This document shows, piece after piece, positions 6,237 through 14,883 of a DNA stretch of 27,271 nt; the first letter of the stretch is position 1, and each line of letters begins with the position of its first letter. The notes beneath the pieces are model-generated. The model saw only the letters and a program-made list of their open reading frames with translations. It was not told the DNA's origin and did no database searches. A program made the translations under genes and the position numbers. The stretch comes from an uncultured Phascolarctobacterium sp. (lineage in GTDB: Bacteria; Bacillota; Negativicutes; Acidaminococcales; Acidaminococcaceae). The stretch covers positions 1 to 27,271 of the forward strand of contig CAJLLL010000026.1 in assembly GCA_905207485.1 (NCBI GenBank), in the 5' to 3' direction.

Positions 6237-8678
6237 TTATTCTTCTTCGTGCTGTACAGCAGCCAAAGAAACAACTTTATCGCCTTCGTTTAAAGTCATC
6301 AGTTTAACGCCCTGAGCATTACGCCCAAACTGACTGATGCCTTCACCATCAATGCGGATGATAATGCCGGCAGCGGTAATCAGTAAAATTTCCTGCTCGG
6401 GATTAATAACCTTCATACCTACAACGGCACCGGTTTTTTCCGTTACTTTAATATTGATAACGCCTTTGCCGCCGCGTGTCTGTTTGCGGTATTCACTTAC
6501 AGCAGTGCGTTTGCCAAGACCTTCTTCGGTAGCGGTTAAAACTTCTTCATTTTCACCGGTTACACTATCCATTGCTACTACTTCGTCATCAAAACCAAGC
6601 TGAATGCCGCGTACGCCATGTGCTGTACGTCCCATCGGACGCACATCCTGTTCGTCAAAGCGGATAGCAAGGCCACGATGCGTAGCAAGGATAATCTCAC
6701 TATTGCCGTCAGTCAGCTCAACGCCGATAAGCTCTTCATTATCATCAAGAGTCATGGCAATTAAACCTGCTTTACGCGCGCTGTTAAAATCATTTAAGTT
6801 GGTCTTTTTAACAGTGCCCTTGTTAGTTGCCATAAACATAAACTGGTCTTCTTTAAATTCCTTAACCGGTATTACGGCAGTAATCTTTTCGCCCTGTTCG
6901 ATAGGCAGCAGATTAATAATTGCCGTGCCCTTCGCTGTACGTCCGGCTTCAGGAATTTCATAACCCTTCTGGCGGTAAACTCTGCCTTTATTGGTAAAGA
7001 ACAGAATATTATGATGCGTGGTAGAAAGGAACAAATGCTCGGCGCAGTCATCATTCTTTTTGCCGCTGCCGCCTGTTTTGCCAACGCCGCCACGTTTCTG
7101 GCTGCGGAAATTATCCAGAGTCTGGCGTTTGATATAACCCTGATGGCTGATGGTAATAACAATATCTTCTTCGGCAATCAGATCTTCAATATTCATATCG
7201 GAAGAATCAATGGAAAGTTCAGTACGGCGTGCATCGCCGAATTTTTTCTTCATTTCCAGCAAATCTTCTTTGATGATTCCCAAAACTTTATGTTCGTCTG
7301 CCAAAACACTTTCCAGCCAGTCAATAGTTTCTAAAACATCTATATATTCATCATCAATCTTTTTGCGTTCCAAACCGGTCAGCCTTTGCAGGCGCATATC
7401 CAAAATAGCCTGTGCCTGTCGCTGGCTTAACGCAAATTTTTCCATCAAAGCCGCTTTCGCCGTATCAGCATTGGCGCTGCTGCGAATAGTGCTGATAACT
7501 TCATCCAGATGGTCAAGCGCTATTTTCAATCCCTCTAAAATATGAGCTCGTTCTTTTGCCTTGCCCAGTTCATAACGGGTACGGCGGGTAATAACTTCTT
7601 TTTGATGGTTAAGATAATAATTTAAAATCTGTTTTAAATTCAGTACGCGCGGATGCCCGTTTACCAAAGCCAGCATAATAATACCGAAACTGGTTTGGAG
7701 CTGCGTATGTTTATAAAGCTGGTTTAAAACAACATCCGGCACAGCATCGCTCTTTAATTCAATAACAACGCGCATGCCGCGGCGGTCAGATTCATCACGC
7801 AAATCAGTAATGCCTTCAACAACGCCGTCTTTTACCAGTTGGGCAATGCTTTCAATCAGGCGTGCCTTATTAACCTGATACGGAATTTCACTCACAACAA
7901 TGCGGTGCTTGCCCTTCTGCATAGGTTCAATTTCAGCGCGCGCGCGGATTTTTACAATGCCGCGTCCTGTATTATAAGCATTTTTAATACCTTCTGTGCC
8001 TAAAATAATAGCGCCGGTAGGAAAATCCGGTCCTTTGATAGCCGTCATCAGCTGAGGAATTTCTACATCCGGATTATCAATCAGCATTACAAGGCCATCT
8101 ACAACTTCGCCAAGATTATGCGGAGGGATATTGGTTGCCATACCAACGGCAATGCCTGCGCTGCCGTTAATTAAAAGCGCCGGTACTTTAGAAGGCAGTA
8201 CGCTCGGTTCTTTTAATGATTCATCATAGTTCGGTACAAAATCAACCGTTTCTTTTTCAATATCTTCCAGCATTACTTCGGCAATTTTCGTCATACGCAC
8301 TTCGGTATAACGCATTGCAGCAGCACTGTCGCCGTCAACGCTGCCGAAGTTGCCATGGCCGTCAACCATCAGATAACGGGTAGAAAAATCCTGCGCCAGA
8401 CGAACAATGGCATCATAAACGGCAGTATCACCATGAGGATGATATTTACCTAAAACTTCGCCGACGATACGGGCTGATTTTTTATAAGGCTTATTGGAAG
8501 CCATGCCTGCTTCCTGCATAGCGTAAAGAATACGCCTGTGCACAGGTTTCAAACCGTCACGCACGTCAGGCAGTGCCCTTTGCACAATAACGCTCATCGC
8601 ATAATCAATATACGATTTCTGCATTTCTTCTTCGATATAAACCGGTAAGACTTTGCCTGCTCCTGTCTCTAAATCCAC
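6237..8678 (-). CDS. gyrA: DNA gyrase subunit A
   Basis: GyrA forms the A2B2 gyrase that introduces negative supercoils using ATP. The 813-residue length is normal. The breakage-reunion domain carries the active-site Tyr124 in AMRYTEVRM. The quinolone-interaction helix reads HPHGDTAVYD, with Thr85 and Asp89 at the positions of E. coli Ser83 and Asp87. The C-terminal beta-pinwheel begins near residue 500. It contains a GyrA box reading QKRGGVGK and a later repeat QTRGGKGV. The start is GTG at 8678, supported by a GAGGTG site 5 nt upstream. The gene follows the permease gene by 16 nt and is the last gene of the gyrB-to-gyrA block. In many Firmicutes gyrA directly follows gyrB; here three genes intervene. 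Confidence 0.98.
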   Translation of the reverse strand: MDLETGAGKVLPVYIEEEMQKSYIDYAMSVIVQRALPDVRDGLKPVHRRILYAMQEAGMASNKPYKKSARIVGEVLGKYHPHGDTAVYDAIVRLAQDFSTRYLMVDGHGNFGSVDGDSAAAMRYTEVRMTKIAEVMLEDIEKETVDFVPNYDESLKEPSVLPSKVPALLINGSAGIAVGMATNIPPHNLGEVVDGLVMLIDNPDVEIPQLMTAIKGPDFPTGAIILGTEGIKNAYNTGRGIVKIRARAEIEPMQKGKHRIVVSEIPYQVNKARLIESIAQLVKDGVVEGITDLRDESDRRGMRVVIELKSDAVPDVVLNQLYKHTQLQTSFGIIMLALVNGHPRVLNLKQILNYYLNHQKEVITRRTRYELGKAKERAHILEGLKIALDHLDEVISTIRSSANADTAKAALMEKFALSQRQAQAILDMRLQRLTGLERKKIDDEYIDVLETIDWLESVLADEHKVLGIIKEDLLEMKKKFGDARRTELSIDSSDMNIEDLIAEEDIVITISHQGYIKRQTLDNFRSQKRGGVGKTGGSGKKNDDCAEHLFLSTTHHNILFFTNKGRVYRQKGYEIPEAGRTAKGTAIINLLPIEQGEKITAVIPVKEFKEDQFMFMATNKGTVKKTNLNDFNSARKAGLIAMTLDDNEELIGVELTDGNSEIILATHRGLAIRFDEQDVRPMGRTAHGVRGIQLGFDDEVVAMDSVTGENEEVLTATEEGLGKRTAVSEYRKQTRGGKGVINIKVTEKTGAVVGMKVINPEQEILLITAAGIIIRIDGEGISQFGRNAQGVKLMTLNEGDKVVSLAAVQHEEE

Positions 8679-8694
8679 AATATCACCTCAACCT

Positions 8695-9462
8695 TTAATT
8701 AAAGAAAATATCATATATCTGTTTGCCTATTAAAAGCGTTGTAACCGTTAAAAACAAAGGGCGTATATAACCTACGCCATGTTTAATGGCCATTTGGGTT
8801 CCAAAATAAGCGCCGATAATCATGCTGGCACCCATAATAAGCCCATATATCCACACTACCGAACCATTATAAATAAATGTTGCCAGCCCGGCAAGATTGC
8901 TTGCAGTGTTCAAGGCTTTGGCATTGCCTGCCGCAGTAATAAAATCACAGCCTAAAAATAAAAAACCAAAAATCAAAAATGTTCCTGTGCCCGGTCCAAA
9001 AAAGCCGTCATAAAAGCCCATTACCAGTGCCAGCACAAAAGCTCCGGCAAGAGATAATATGCTGAAATTCTTTTTTCCTTCAATGCTGCCCCAATCTTTA
9101 TGCCGGTATGTATAAACGGCAATGCCGATAAGCATAATAACTACCAAATTGCGCATAAAATCCTGCGGCAGCAGATGCACTGTATAAGCACCGCAGGCAG
9201 AACCAATCATTGAAAGAGGCGCCAATGCTACAACCATTTTTTTGTTAAGATTGCCTGAACGCCAAAAGGATATTACGCTTGTAACAGCGCCCATGCTGGA
9301 ACCAAGTTTATTTGTGCCCAGCACCATGCCAACCGGCATGCCGGAACTTAAAAGCGCCGGTACGGAAATAAGCCCGCCGCCGCCAACGGTAGAATCAATA
9401 AATGCAGCTACAAAACCGGCAACAACAAAAAATAATATATTAATTAAATCAAGATTTTCCAT
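8695..9462 (-). CDS. TauE/SafE-family membrane permease
   Basis: This 255-residue protein has about eight hydrophobic segments. It carries the TauE/SafE signature of an N-terminal DSTVGGGGLISVPAL loop (about residues 23-37) and a second repeat, GFYDGFFGPGTGTF, near 148. The family moves anions such as sulfite, sulfonates or organosulfur compounds across the cytoplasmic membrane; the substrate here is unknown. The ATG at 9462 has a GAGGGG site about 14 nt upstream, which is unusually far, so the start is less sure than the frame. It lies between thiN and gyrA on the same strand with short gaps and is probably co-transcribed with them. A functional link to gyrase is not expected. Confidence 0.88.
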   Translation of the reverse strand: MENLDLINILFFVVAGFVAAFIDSTVGGGGLISVPALLSSGMPVGMVLGTNKLGSSMGAVTSVISFWRSGNLNKKMVVALAPLSMIGSACGAYTVHLLPQDFMRNLVVIMLIGIAVYTYRHKDWGSIEGKKNFSILSLAGAFVLALVMGFYDGFFGPGTGTFLIFGFLFLGCDFITAAGNAKALNTASNLAGLATFIYNGSVVWIYGLIMGASMIIGAYFGTQMAIKHGVGYIRPLFLTVTTLLIGKQIYDIFFN

Positions 9463-9486
9463 AAATTTTTATTAAACCCCTCTTAA

Positions 9487-10197
9487 TTACAAAACACTCG
9501 CTTTTGTTTTTAAATAAAAGCCTGTACATCCTTTATGGCACTTTATCATTACAGATTTTTCCGTAATTTCATTGCTCACAGCATACGGATTGTCCACCAA
9601 AAGTTCTGCTTCATCTAAAGGCCATTTTACTCCTTTAATGCTCACATTGCTGTCTTGCAGAGGAAGCAGTGAAAGTGCTGTAAACTCTTGCTGCGGAATA
9701 AATTCCAAACAGTCTCCTGCTGTAAGCAGCATCATTATTTCGCTTTCGTCCGCCATTATTACCGGCACATTATTTTTTATTTTATATGCTAAAAGCGAAA
9801 AAACATTACTGTATAAATGGTCAAACCTACCGCCCCAAATGCCCGTTATTAAAAGCGGCATTTTTTGCGGCAGCATTGTTAATAATAACTGTAAATCAGT
9901 ATCGTCTTTTTCAGGATTAAACAAAACGGTTTTAATATTTTTCTTCTGCGCCTGCTGTAAATAATCTGCACCGGCACTGTCAGCATCGCCGCACAGCAGT
10001 TCAGGAAGCAAACCTGCGTCAAGGCAAATTTCAATACCTTTATCGGCACAGTAAACTTTTTTGCCTTCTGCCGCCGTTTTAAACCAGTTTATTTCCGGTT
10101 TACGCCCACCGGCCGATGCCATAATAAAAGTATTATCAACCGCTTCTGCATTGTTCAAGATAAATTTACCCTGCGGTAAATCCAAGTTTATTTTCAT
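9487..10197 (-). CDS. thiN: Thiamine diphosphokinase
   Basis: The enzyme transfers pyrophosphate from ATP to thiamine, making thiamine diphosphate. The 236-residue protein has the family motifs in order: ADKG (51-54), GDADS (70-74, usually GDFDS), KDDTD (97-101) and GGRFDH (122-127). The C-terminal thiamine-binding part ends with a conserved-looking NPYAVSNE. The start overlaps the stop of the small upstream gene (TGATG), so translation is coupled. No TPP riboswitch is visible in front of it, as expected for a gene inside an operon. In B. subtilis thiN is near the ribosome-biogenesis genes, so its place between the gyrase genes here is unusual. Confidence 0.93.
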   Translation of the reverse strand: MKINLDLPQGKFILNNAEAVDNTFIMASAGGRKPEINWFKTAAEGKKVYCADKGIEICLDAGLLPELLCGDADSAGADYLQQAQKKNIKTVLFNPEKDDTDLQLLLTMLPQKMPLLITGIWGGRFDHLYSNVFSLLAYKIKNNVPVIMADESEIMMLLTAGDCLEFIPQQEFTALSLLPLQDSNVSIKGVKWPLDEAELLVDNPYAVSNEITEKSVMIKCHKGCTGFYLKTKASVL

Positions 10198-10496
10198 CAG
10201 GCTTTCTTCTTTGATGCAGCAGGTTTAATAATAATCTGCCCATTTTCTTTATAAACTTTCCAATCAGCTTCACCTTTGGTATTTTTAAACCAGTCCATGC
10301 TGATTTCCAAAAGATAGCGGTTTAATTTTTCCAGGGCTTCATCAGGCAATAAAATTTCTTTGCCGTCACTTTTTTTAGCACTTTTTACTTTTTTATTTTT
10401 TACAGTCTCATCGCCATAAATGGCATTTTCAAAACTTACTTCTTCTTCATAGCCCTTTAACATATCCTCATCGGATAAATTTTTTCTTATTTTCAT
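10197..10496 (-). CDS. Small conserved-looking protein of unknown function (99 aa)
   Basis: The 99-residue product is highly charged, with a Lys-rich linker around residues 33-45. A C-terminal part (about 48-92) contains LNRYLLEISMDWFK and the Trp-containing stretch ADWKVYKENGQIIIKP, probably a small alpha/beta domain. No signal peptide or membrane segment is present, so it should be cytoplasmic. I do not recognise the family. It is likely real: its AAGGTG ribosome-binding site overlaps the gyrB stop, its stop overlaps the thiN start, and no competing frame fits. The context gives no clear function. Confidence 0.75.
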   Translation of the reverse strand: MKIRKNLSDEDMLKGYEEEVSFENAIYGDETVKNKKVKSAKKSDGKEILLPDEALEKLNRYLLEISMDWFKNTKGEADWKVYKENGQIIIKPAASKKKA

Positions 10497-10508
10497 TTTT
10501 TCACCTTA

Positions 10509-12431
10509 TTACAAATCAAGATTACGTACTTTACCAGCATTCTGCTCAATAAACTGACGGCGCGGCTCAACTTTATCGCCCATCAGTACAGAGAAAATGG
10601 CATCCGCTTCAGCAGCGTCTTCAAGCTGAACCTGCAAAACAGTACGCGCTTCCGGATTCATCGTTGTTTCCCAAAGCTGTTCCGGGTTCATTTCGCCTAA
10701 ACCTTTATAACGCTGTACATACGGATTATTGTCGCGACCGACTTCATCTAGTACCTTTTGCAGTTCATCATCACTGTAAGCATACATATGTTTTTGTCCC
10801 TTGCGGACTAAATACAGCGGCGGCTGGGCAATAAATACATGCCCTTCTTTAATCAGCGGCTGCATATAACGGTAAAAGAAAGTTAAAAGCAAAGTACGGA
10901 TATGCGCACCGTCAACATCGGCATCTGTCATGATAATAATTTTGCCGTAACGCGCTTTGTTTATATCAAATTCTTCACCAATTCCGCAGCCAAAAGCAGT
11001 AATCATGTTGCGGATTTCTTCACTGCTTAAAATTTTGTCAAGACGTGCTTTTTCTACATTCAAAATTTTACCGCGCAGCGGCAAAATAGCCTGGAATCTT
11101 CTGTCCCTGCCCTGTTTAGCACTGCCGCCTGCGGAATCACCTTCGACAAGGTAAATTTCTGTTTCCGCAGCATCCTTGCTTTGACAATCGGCAAGTTTAC
11201 CCGGCAAACTGCTTATTTCCAAAGCATTTTTGCGGCGCGTAAGTTCCCTTGCCTTGCGTGCTGCCAATCTTGCACGTGCGGAAATAATAGATTTTTCCAC
11301 TATTTTTTTGGCTACAGCAGGATTTTCCTCAAAAAATTCTGCCAGACCTTCACTTACAAGATTATCAACTATCGGACGTATTTCACTATTGCCAAGTTTG
11401 GTTTTGGTCTGCCCTTCAAACTGCGGCTCACGCACTTTAATGCTGATAACGGCAGTAATGCCTTCACGTACGTCATCACCGCTTAAATTATCATCGTTTT
11501 CTTTTAAAGTACCGATTTTACGGGCATAATCATTAATTGTTCTGGTTAAAGCCTGTTTAAAGCCGCTTAAATGGGTGCCGCCTTCTTCGGTATTAATATT
11601 ATTGACAAACGTAAAGATATTTTCGTTATAAGTATCGCAGTACTGCATTGCAACTTCAACGATATTTTCGTCTTTAATGCCTTCGATATAAATAGGCTCT
11701 TCGTTGATTTTATCTTTATTTTCGTCTACATATTTTACAAACTCAATAATGCCGCCTTCATAATGGAAAGTCTCAGTTTTATCACTGCGTTCATCACTGA
11801 GAGTAATTTTTACGCCTTTATTTAAAAACGCCAGTTCACGGATGCGCAGGCGCAGCGTTTCATAACTGTAAACAAGTTCCGTAAAAATTTCAGCATCAGG
11901 TTTAAAATGCACTGTTGTACCGGTTTCTTCGGTTGTTCCTTTTTCATACAAAGGTACAACCGTTTTGCCGCGCGCAAATTCAATGCCGTAAACTTTACCG
12001 CCGCGGCGTACTTCAACTTCCATATGTTCACTAAGCGCATTAACGCAGGATACACCTACGCCATGCAGACCGCCGGAAACTTTATAACCGCCGTCACCGA
12101 ATTTACCGCCGGCATGAAGAATTGTCATAACAACTTCTACGGCTGGTTTGCCTACTTTATGCATATCAACCGGAATACCACGGCCGTTATCTTTTACGGT
12201 AATACTGTTATCATGATGGATTTTTACTTCAATCAAAGAACAATAACCGGCCAGAGCCTCATCGATACTGTTATCGATAACTTCATACACCAAATGGTGC
12301 AGGCCCCTGCCGGAAATACTGCCAATATACATACTCGGGCGTTTGCGTACTGCCTCAAGCCCTTCAAGAACCTGAATCTGGCTGGCGCCATACTGCCCTT
12401 TTACTTCTGTTGCTTCTTCTAAAGTCGACAT
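10509..12431 (-). CDS. gyrB: DNA gyrase subunit B
   Basis: GyrB is the ATPase subunit of DNA gyrase. From the chosen start it has 640 residues, a normal length. GHKL ATPase motifs are YEVIDNSIDEA (Glu50 is the catalytic base), DNGRGIP and GGLHGVGVSCVNALS. The TOPRIM domain has EGDSAGG and DADVDGAHIRT, and the C-terminus ends with the typical PRRQFIEQNA. I chose the ATG at 12431, because GGAGG lies 5 nt before it. The upstream in-frame ATG (12443) and TTG (12446) would have this site inside the coding region. The remB stop is 11 nt upstream. Confidence 0.98.
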   Translation of the reverse strand: MSTLEEATEVKGQYGASQIQVLEGLEAVRKRPSMYIGSISGRGLHHLVYEVIDNSIDEALAGYCSLIEVKIHHDNSITVKDNGRGIPVDMHKVGKPAVEVVMTILHAGGKFGDGGYKVSGGLHGVGVSCVNALSEHMEVEVRRGGKVYGIEFARGKTVVPLYEKGTTEETGTTVHFKPDAEIFTELVYSYETLRLRIRELAFLNKGVKITLSDERSDKTETFHYEGGIIEFVKYVDENKDKINEEPIYIEGIKDENIVEVAMQYCDTYNENIFTFVNNINTEEGGTHLSGFKQALTRTINDYARKIGTLKENDDNLSGDDVREGITAVISIKVREPQFEGQTKTKLGNSEIRPIVDNLVSEGLAEFFEENPAVAKKIVEKSIISARARLAARKARELTRRKNALEISSLPGKLADCQSKDAAETEIYLVEGDSAGGSAKQGRDRRFQAILPLRGKILNVEKARLDKILSSEEIRNMITAFGCGIGEEFDINKARYGKIIIMTDADVDGAHIRTLLLTFFYRYMQPLIKEGHVFIAQPPLYLVRKGQKHMYAYSDDELQKVLDEVGRDNNPYVQRYKGLGEMNPEQLWETTMNPEARTVLQVQLEDAAEADAIFSVLMGDKVEPRRQFIEQNAGKVRNLDL

Positions 12432-12442
12432 CTTTACCTCCA

Positions 12443-12724
12443 TCAATTATCCCTGTCCCGATTGTAAACTTCAATGCCAAAATCATCTTCTGCACGTTTT
12501 TTCAGCGTAAGTGCCGAAATTCCCGAAAGATAAATTTTATCATCCGTCAGAATACAACTGGAATATTCGCCGTTTTCCGATAAATCAACTACTTCGTATT
12601 TATGATTTTCACACTGCTTTTGCAGGTAATTTTTAAAAACATTGTTTTTCTGGTTTCTGATATTAAAGATAGCGATAATATCGGTATTTTTAATAACAAA
12701 ATCAGACCCCAAATGCAAATACAT
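12443..12724 (-). CDS. remB: RemB-like DUF370 DNA-binding regulator
   Basis: The 93-residue protein matches B. subtilis RemB (YaaB) in its start (MYLHLGSDFVI) and its place between recF and gyrB. The motif ALTLKKRAE near the C-terminus is also shared. DUF370 proteins form oligomeric rings that bind DNA, and in B. subtilis RemA/RemB act in matrix and osmoprotection control. The start is the ATG at 12724, with GGAGG 7 nt upstream. A longer reading frame exists but would run into the preceding gene. The DUF721 stop lies one base upstream, so translation is probably coupled. Confidence 0.88.
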   Translation of the reverse strand: MYLHLGSDFVIKNTDIIAIFNIRNQKNNVFKNYLQKQCENHKYEVVDLSENGEYSSCILTDDKIYLSGISALTLKKRAEDDFGIEVYNRDRDN

Positions 12725-12725
12725 A

Positions 12726-13538
12726 TTACTTCCTCCGCAAATTGGCCAAAACATTCTGATAAGTTTTATCGTCAATTAAAACCGGAGGCTTGCCGGTTTT
12801 AAACATTACAGCCATCATTTCTTCAGCGTTTGTAGCCGTATTATCGGCAACTTTGGCATAATAATGCTGTTTAAGGCTGCTTTTAACGCTATCGTATAAT
12901 ATTTTATCACAATTCAGCGTTTTTTTACAGGTTTCATAATCAGACCATGGTTCCGTCATTAGCAATCTGACCAAAGCATCATGCTGTTTTTCGTTTTCAT
13001 AACGCTCGCAGACATTGCATAAACCGCTTTTTTTATCAATAACTGCCCCGCATTTGCTGCATTTACCGGCTCCATGCTCCATTAAAAACTTTTCACGTTT
13101 GGCAGCGGCAGCTTTAAAAGAAATTAAACTCTTCTGCAAATCAGCATTTTTAATGCTACCGGTAAGTCTTTCTATATTTTTCAGTTCTTCATTATCAAGC
13201 GCAACCTGTTCTTGCTTATCAGAACTAACTTTCTTTTTAAAAAACATATTATCAACGCTGCCGTTAAAAAATTTTAAGTCACTGACAACACGTTTTTTTA
13301 ATGCTCCATTGATATTTTTTAAAAATTGCTTTTTCATCAAAAGCAAATGGTTGGACCATACGGAACTGTCAGTATTTATATAAAGAACTTTATTTTCTAA
13401 ATTTACAGGCTTGGAATGTTTGGCAACATTTTCTCCGCAAATGCTGCTCCATCTGCTTTGCAAATAAAAAACAAGGTAGGCTTCCTTTTCTTCCTTACCC
13501 GGCAGCATATTTAGCAAAACCTGTTCTACATTTTCCAT
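12726..13538 (-). CDS. DUF721/DciA-like protein with an added zinc ribbon
   Basis: Residues 20-95 resemble the DUF721 (DciA) fold, with SRWSSICGENVAKHS and a following KVLYINTDSSVWS. DciA proteins help load the replicative helicase in many bacteria. The 270-residue length is well above a bare DUF721 domain. A basic, helical linker (about 100-155) leads to a four-cysteine zinc ribbon, C-x2-C-x10-C-x2-C (Cys160, 163, 174, 177). A roughly 90-residue C-terminal helical region follows. The ATG shares one base with the recF stop (TGATG) and the stop is one base before remB, so the gene is embedded in the replication operon. A role in helicase loading or replication control is inferred from family and context. 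Confidence 0.8.
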   Translation of the reverse strand: MENVEQVLLNMLPGKEEKEAYLVFYLQSRWSSICGENVAKHSKPVNLENKVLYINTDSSVWSNHLLLMKKQFLKNINGALKKRVVSDLKFFNGSVDNMFFKKKVSSDKQEQVALDNEELKNIERLTGSIKNADLQKSLISFKAAAAKREKFLMEHGAGKCSKCGAVIDKKSGLCNVCERYENEKQHDALVRLLMTEPWSDYETCKKTLNCDKILYDSVKSSLKQHYYAKVADNTATNAEEMMAVMFKTGKPPVLIDDKTYQNVLANLRRK

Positions 13539-14668
13539 CAGCCCTGTGTTACCTTTCCGTTCTCAATATAAAAATAAGCATTGTTATTCAAATCAGGTAT
13601 CAAATGCTTATCGTTAACTGTAATAAAAGTCTGTACCCTGCCGTCAATAAATTTTAACAAATGAGTGCGCCTTTCCGAATCAAGTTCACTCATTACATCA
13701 TCCAAAAGCAAAACAGGATACTCGCCAACAGCCATTTTTACATATTCAAGCTGCGCAAGTTTTAATGCCAGCGCCGCACTGCGCTGCTGCCCCTGCGAAC
13801 CAAATGCTTTAAGCAGCCTGCCATTGACATAAAAAAATAAATCATCACGATGAGGGCCTATACTGGTATTGCCGCGTAAAATATCCAGAGCCTGCCGGGA
13901 TTTAAGTTCCTGCAAATAAAAAACTTTCCATTCAGCATCCGTTTTATCTTCCTGCTCTAAAATAAAATTATTGCTGCTTTTTAAACCATATTTTATGGCA
14001 AGTTCTTCGCCGCTGCCGGCAATGGAAACATAAATTCCGCTCGCAATATTCAATAATTTTTTCAGCGCTTCAAGCCTTTTCCTGATAATTAAAGCGGCGG
14101 AAGAAGCCAGTTCCTCATCCCATAAAGCAAGCTGTTCCCTGCCGCTGCCTTCATCGCGTATTAATTTTAATAACTTATTGCGCTGCAGCAGCAAACGGTT
14201 ATATTTAACCAAAAACTCATAATAAGCCTTATCCGTCTGGGCAATCTGCATATCAAAAAAACGCCGCCTAAGCTGCGGCTCACCCTTGATAAGCTGCAAA
14301 TCTTCAGGAGAAAACATAACTGTATTTAAAGTTCCGTAATGCTCTTTGGCTTTGATATTTATATTATCAAGCAGCAGTTCTTTTTTTATGCGCCCATGCT
14401 GTTCATAACGTTTTATTTTAATATCATAATCAGCATCAAAACTTGTAAAATCAACTTTTACGGCAAGTTCGCGCCTGCCTTCACCAAACAGGTCATCTTC
14501 CTGTGAAGTGCGGTGAGACATGCCGAAGGCAGCATAAAAAACTGCCTCCAGCAAATTAGTCTTGCCCTGCGCATTTTTGCCGTAAAAAATATTCACCATC
14601 GAAGGAAACTGCAAACTGCATTGAGGGTAATTTCTGAAATTATGCAGATAAAGCCCATTAATTTTCAT
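13538..14668 (-). CDS. recF: DNA replication and repair protein RecF
   Basis: RecF is an SMC-like ATPase that works with RecO and RecR to load RecA at single-strand gaps. The 376-residue protein has the Walker A motif GKNAQGKTN (30-38), the ABC-type signature GSQGQQRSAALALK near residue 300, and the Walker B/D-loop LLLDDVMSELD near 335. The start ATG at 14668 lies inside the end of yaaA (an 11-nt overlap), and the stop overlaps the DUF721 gene. It lacks only the few extra C-terminal residues seen in some family members. The order dnaA-dnaN-yaaA-recF is the classical Firmicute one. Confidence 0.97.
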   Translation of the reverse strand: MKINGLYLHNFRNYPQCSLQFPSMVNIFYGKNAQGKTNLLEAVFYAAFGMSHRTSQEDDLFGEGRRELAVKVDFTSFDADYDIKIKRYEQHGRIKKELLLDNINIKAKEHYGTLNTVMFSPEDLQLIKGEPQLRRRFFDMQIAQTDKAYYEFLVKYNRLLLQRNKLLKLIRDEGSGREQLALWDEELASSAALIIRKRLEALKKLLNIASGIYVSIAGSGEELAIKYGLKSSNNFILEQEDKTDAEWKVFYLQELKSRQALDILRGNTSIGPHRDDLFFYVNGRLLKAFGSQGQQRSAALALKLAQLEYVKMAVGEYPVLLLDDVMSELDSERRTHLLKFIDGRVQTFITVNDKHLIPDLNNNAYFYIENGKVTQG

Positions 14669-14882
14669 TTGCTACTGTAATTTCGGCAATGCCTTTTATT
14701 TCAACAACATCACCGGCATAAACTTTTTTGCGCTTTTCACTGACCTGCTGGCCGTTAAGTTTTACAAAACCTGCTTCAATCAGCTCATGCGCCTGCCCGC
14801 CGCTCATTACTACATTGGCATATTTTAAAAGATTCGTTAAAGTTATATATTCCGTTTCAATTTGTACTGTAAATTTTTCCAT
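14658..14882 (-). CDS. yaaA: S4-domain RNA-binding protein YaaA
   Basis: The 74-residue protein is almost entirely an S4 RNA-binding domain: LTNLLKYANVVMSGGQA followed by VKLNGQQVSEKRKKVYAGDVVEI. Its place between dnaN and recF is conserved in Firmicutes, and a ribosome-related role has been proposed for the B. subtilis protein. I chose the ATG at 14882, one base after the dnaN stop. The upstream in-frame TTG at 14894 would abut its own AAGGG site. Reinitiation or coupling from dnaN is likely because the spacing from AAGGG to the ATG is long. Confidence 0.9.
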   Translation of the reverse strand: MEKFTVQIETEYITLTNLLKYANVVMSGGQAHELIEAGFVKLNGQQVSEKRKKVYAGDVVEIKGIAEITVANEN

Positions 14883-14883
14883 T

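Noticed and set aside
6900..7200. Atypical GyrA box (QKRGGVGK) as a sign of topoisomerase IV ParC instead of GyrA
   Set aside because: A recognisable box is present, a full C-terminal pinwheel follows, and the gene sits in the gyrB block; GyrA is the better reading.
10197..10508. TPP riboswitch expected near thiN
   Set aside because: No conserved TPP-aptamer elements are visible; the gene is translated from an overlap within an operon.
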